This document shows, in pieces, positions 62,928 to 64,000 of a DNA stretch of 64,000 nt. The stretch covers positions 248,001 through 312,000 of the forward strand of contig UBXG01000009.1 in NCBI GenBank assembly GCA_900469475.1, read 5' to 3'. Positions within the stretch are counted from its first letter, which is position 1. Each line of letters opens with the position of its first letter. The translations under genes were made by a program, and so were the position numbers. This stretch comes from Hyphomicrobiales bacterium (GTDB lineage: Bacteria; Pseudomonadota; Alphaproteobacteria; Rhizobiales; Rhizobiaceae). The notes under the pieces were generated by a model, which was given only the letters and a program-made list of their open reading frames with translations, was not told the DNA's origin and made no database searches.

Positions 62928-64000
62928 ATGAGCCATGTACAGCTGATCGACATCGACAAACATTACGGCGGCTACCACGCCCTGCGTTCGATCAATCTTT
63001 CCGTCGACAAAGGTGAATTCATCGTCATGGTCGGCCCGTCGGGTTGCGGCAAGTCTACCACCCTGAAGACGATTGCCGGGCTCGAAAACATCAGTTCGGG
63101 CGAGATCTGGATCAACGGCCGCAATGTCACGCGCGAGGAGCCCGGCGATCGCGGCATTGCCATGGTCTTCCAGTCCTACGCGCTTTATCCGCACATGACG
63201 GTCGCCGAGAACATGGGTTTCGGCTTGAAGATGGCGAAGCGCCCGCAGGTCGAAATCGACGCTGCCGTCAAGCGCGCGGCTGAAATCCTCAGAATATCCG
63301 ACCAGCTCGACAAGCGCCCGAAGCAGCTTTCGGGCGGCCAGCGCCAGCGCGTCGCGATCGGCCGCGCCATCACCCGCTCGCCGGAGGTGTTCCTCTTCGA
63401 CGAACCGCTCTCCAATCTCGATGCGGCATTGCGCACGCAAATGCGCGTCGAGCTTTCGACGCTGCATCAGCAGCTTGGCTCGACGATGATCTATGTGACG
63501 CATGATCAGGTCGAGGCGATGACCATGGCGAGCCGCATCGTCGTGTTCAACAAGGGGATAATCGAGCAGGAAGGCGCGCCGCTCAATCTCTATCACAATC
63601 CGGCGAACCAATTCGTCGCTGGCTTCCTCGGCGCGCCGCGGATCAATTTCATCAATGCGAAGCTCGTTTCCCTTCGTGACGGTGTAGCTGAAGTCGCACT
63701 CGAAGGCGGCAACACGACGGTCCTCGTTCCCGTAGCAGACGTCGGCGATCTTAAAGCACAGGCGAGCCTCACCCTCGGCGTTCGGCCGGAATCGCTGAAG
63801 ATCGGCCCCTCCACCGAGGATGTCGCTATCTCCTTGGACGGCAAGGTCCGGTTGGTCGAACAGCTTGGCCGCGAAACTATTCTCTATGTCGATGCGGGTC
63901 CGCTCGCAACGATCGGCTCGGAAAGCGGCACGCGCAATTTCACCGTTCAGCTCGGCAACGCGACCGGCTTTTCGGCTGACGAGCAGATCAAACTGTCCGC
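62928..64000 (+). CDS. ABC sugar importer ATPase, UgpC/MalK type (3' end outside the window)
   Basis: The frame from ATG 62928 stays open to the right edge (357 codons). All ATPase motifs are in order: Walker A GPSGCGKS at residues 36-43, Q-loop VFQSYALYPHMTV, signature [14 protein letters not shown], Walker B VFLFDEPLSNLDA and the switch His in YVTHDQVEAMTM. The extra C-terminal OB-fold (TOBE) domain follows from about residue 240, with LTLGVRPESLKIGP, as in MalK and UgpC. Only the last few codons are missing. It could also serve the ATPase-less importer at 36938-40051, as shared ATPases (MsmK-like) do. Confidence 0.93.
   Translation, partial: MSHVQLIDIDKHYGGYHALRSINLSVDKGEFIVMVGPSGCGKSTTLKTIAGLENISSGEIWINGRNVTREEPGDRGIAMVFQSYALYPHMTVAENMGFGLKMAKRPQVEIDAAVKRAAEILRISDQLDKRPKQLSGGQRQRVAIGRAITRSPEVFLFDEPLSNLDAALRTQMRVELSTLHQQLGSTMIYVTHDQVEAMTMASRIVVFNKGIIEQEGAPLNLYHNPANQFVAGFLGAPRINFINAKLVSLRDGVAEVALEGGNTTVLVPVADVGDLKAQASLTLGVRPESLKIGPSTEDVAISLDGKVRLVEQLGRETILYVDAGPLATIGSESGTRNFTVQLGNATGFSADEQIKLS

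Overview
The window reads as an accessory-rich stretch of an alphaproteobacterial genome, most likely Rhizobiaceae (Rhizobium/Agrobacterium/Ensifer type). The reasons are GC-rich coding with AT-rich promoters, the density of ABC transporters and Gfo/Idh/MocA dehydrogenases, IalB-family proteins, an EcfG-type promoter candidate, and a two-hairpin intergenic element typical of rhizobia. I saw no tRNA, rRNA, CRISPR array, transposase or replication origin.

Layout. (1) 1-6.4 kb is the edge of a polysaccharide locus. It has a HAD-like protein running off the left end from a GTG start, a UDP-galactopyranose-mutase-like FAD protein, two GT4 glycosyltransferases and an exported GH16 glycanase. (2) 6.9-21 kb holds two complete dipeptide-type ABC importers. 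Each has a binding protein, two permeases, a fused double ATPase and a luciferase-like FMN monooxygenase. They face each other, and the right-hand operon ends in a CMD/AhpD-like pair. (3) 21-26 kb has a small conserved protein, a VOC protein, a CurA-like reductase, an FAD oxidoreductase, and two adjacent decayed stress-type genes behind an EcfG-like promoter. (4) 26-33.3 kb is an RND efflux operon with two adaptor lipoproteins and a lipoprotein hydrolase, under a divergent TetR gene with a clear operator. (5) 33.5-45.3 kb is a LacI-controlled carbohydrate locus. A nine-gene operon (binding protein, two permeases, two IolE-like TIM barrels, Gfo/Idh/MocA dehydrogenase, alpha/beta hydrolase, Rpe-like epimerase, ROK kinase) lies divergent to a second dehydrogenase and an HSL-type esterase. 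No ATPase is encoded there. (6) 45.3-53 kb is a cell-surface operon: a small unknown protein, a 1599-residue trimeric autotransporter adhesin, two IalB-family proteins, a membrane-anchored Cys-containing protein and a DUF4189-like protein. (7) 53.4-58.3 kb contains an AraC regulator, a small conserved protein, a gene-poor stretch with a DUF488 remnant, an HPP-CBS membrane protein, a LysR regulator and a 5-formyltetrahydrofolate cyclo-ligase homologue. (8) 58.4-64 kb is a ROK-repressor-controlled sugar ABC importer whose ATPase runs off the right end.

The parts most worth attention are the adhesin/IalB/DUF4189 operon, the mirror-image importer/monooxygenase operons, and the LacI locus, which resembles an oxidation-elimination route for glycosides. 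All functions are inferred by eye from sequence; no database search was run.
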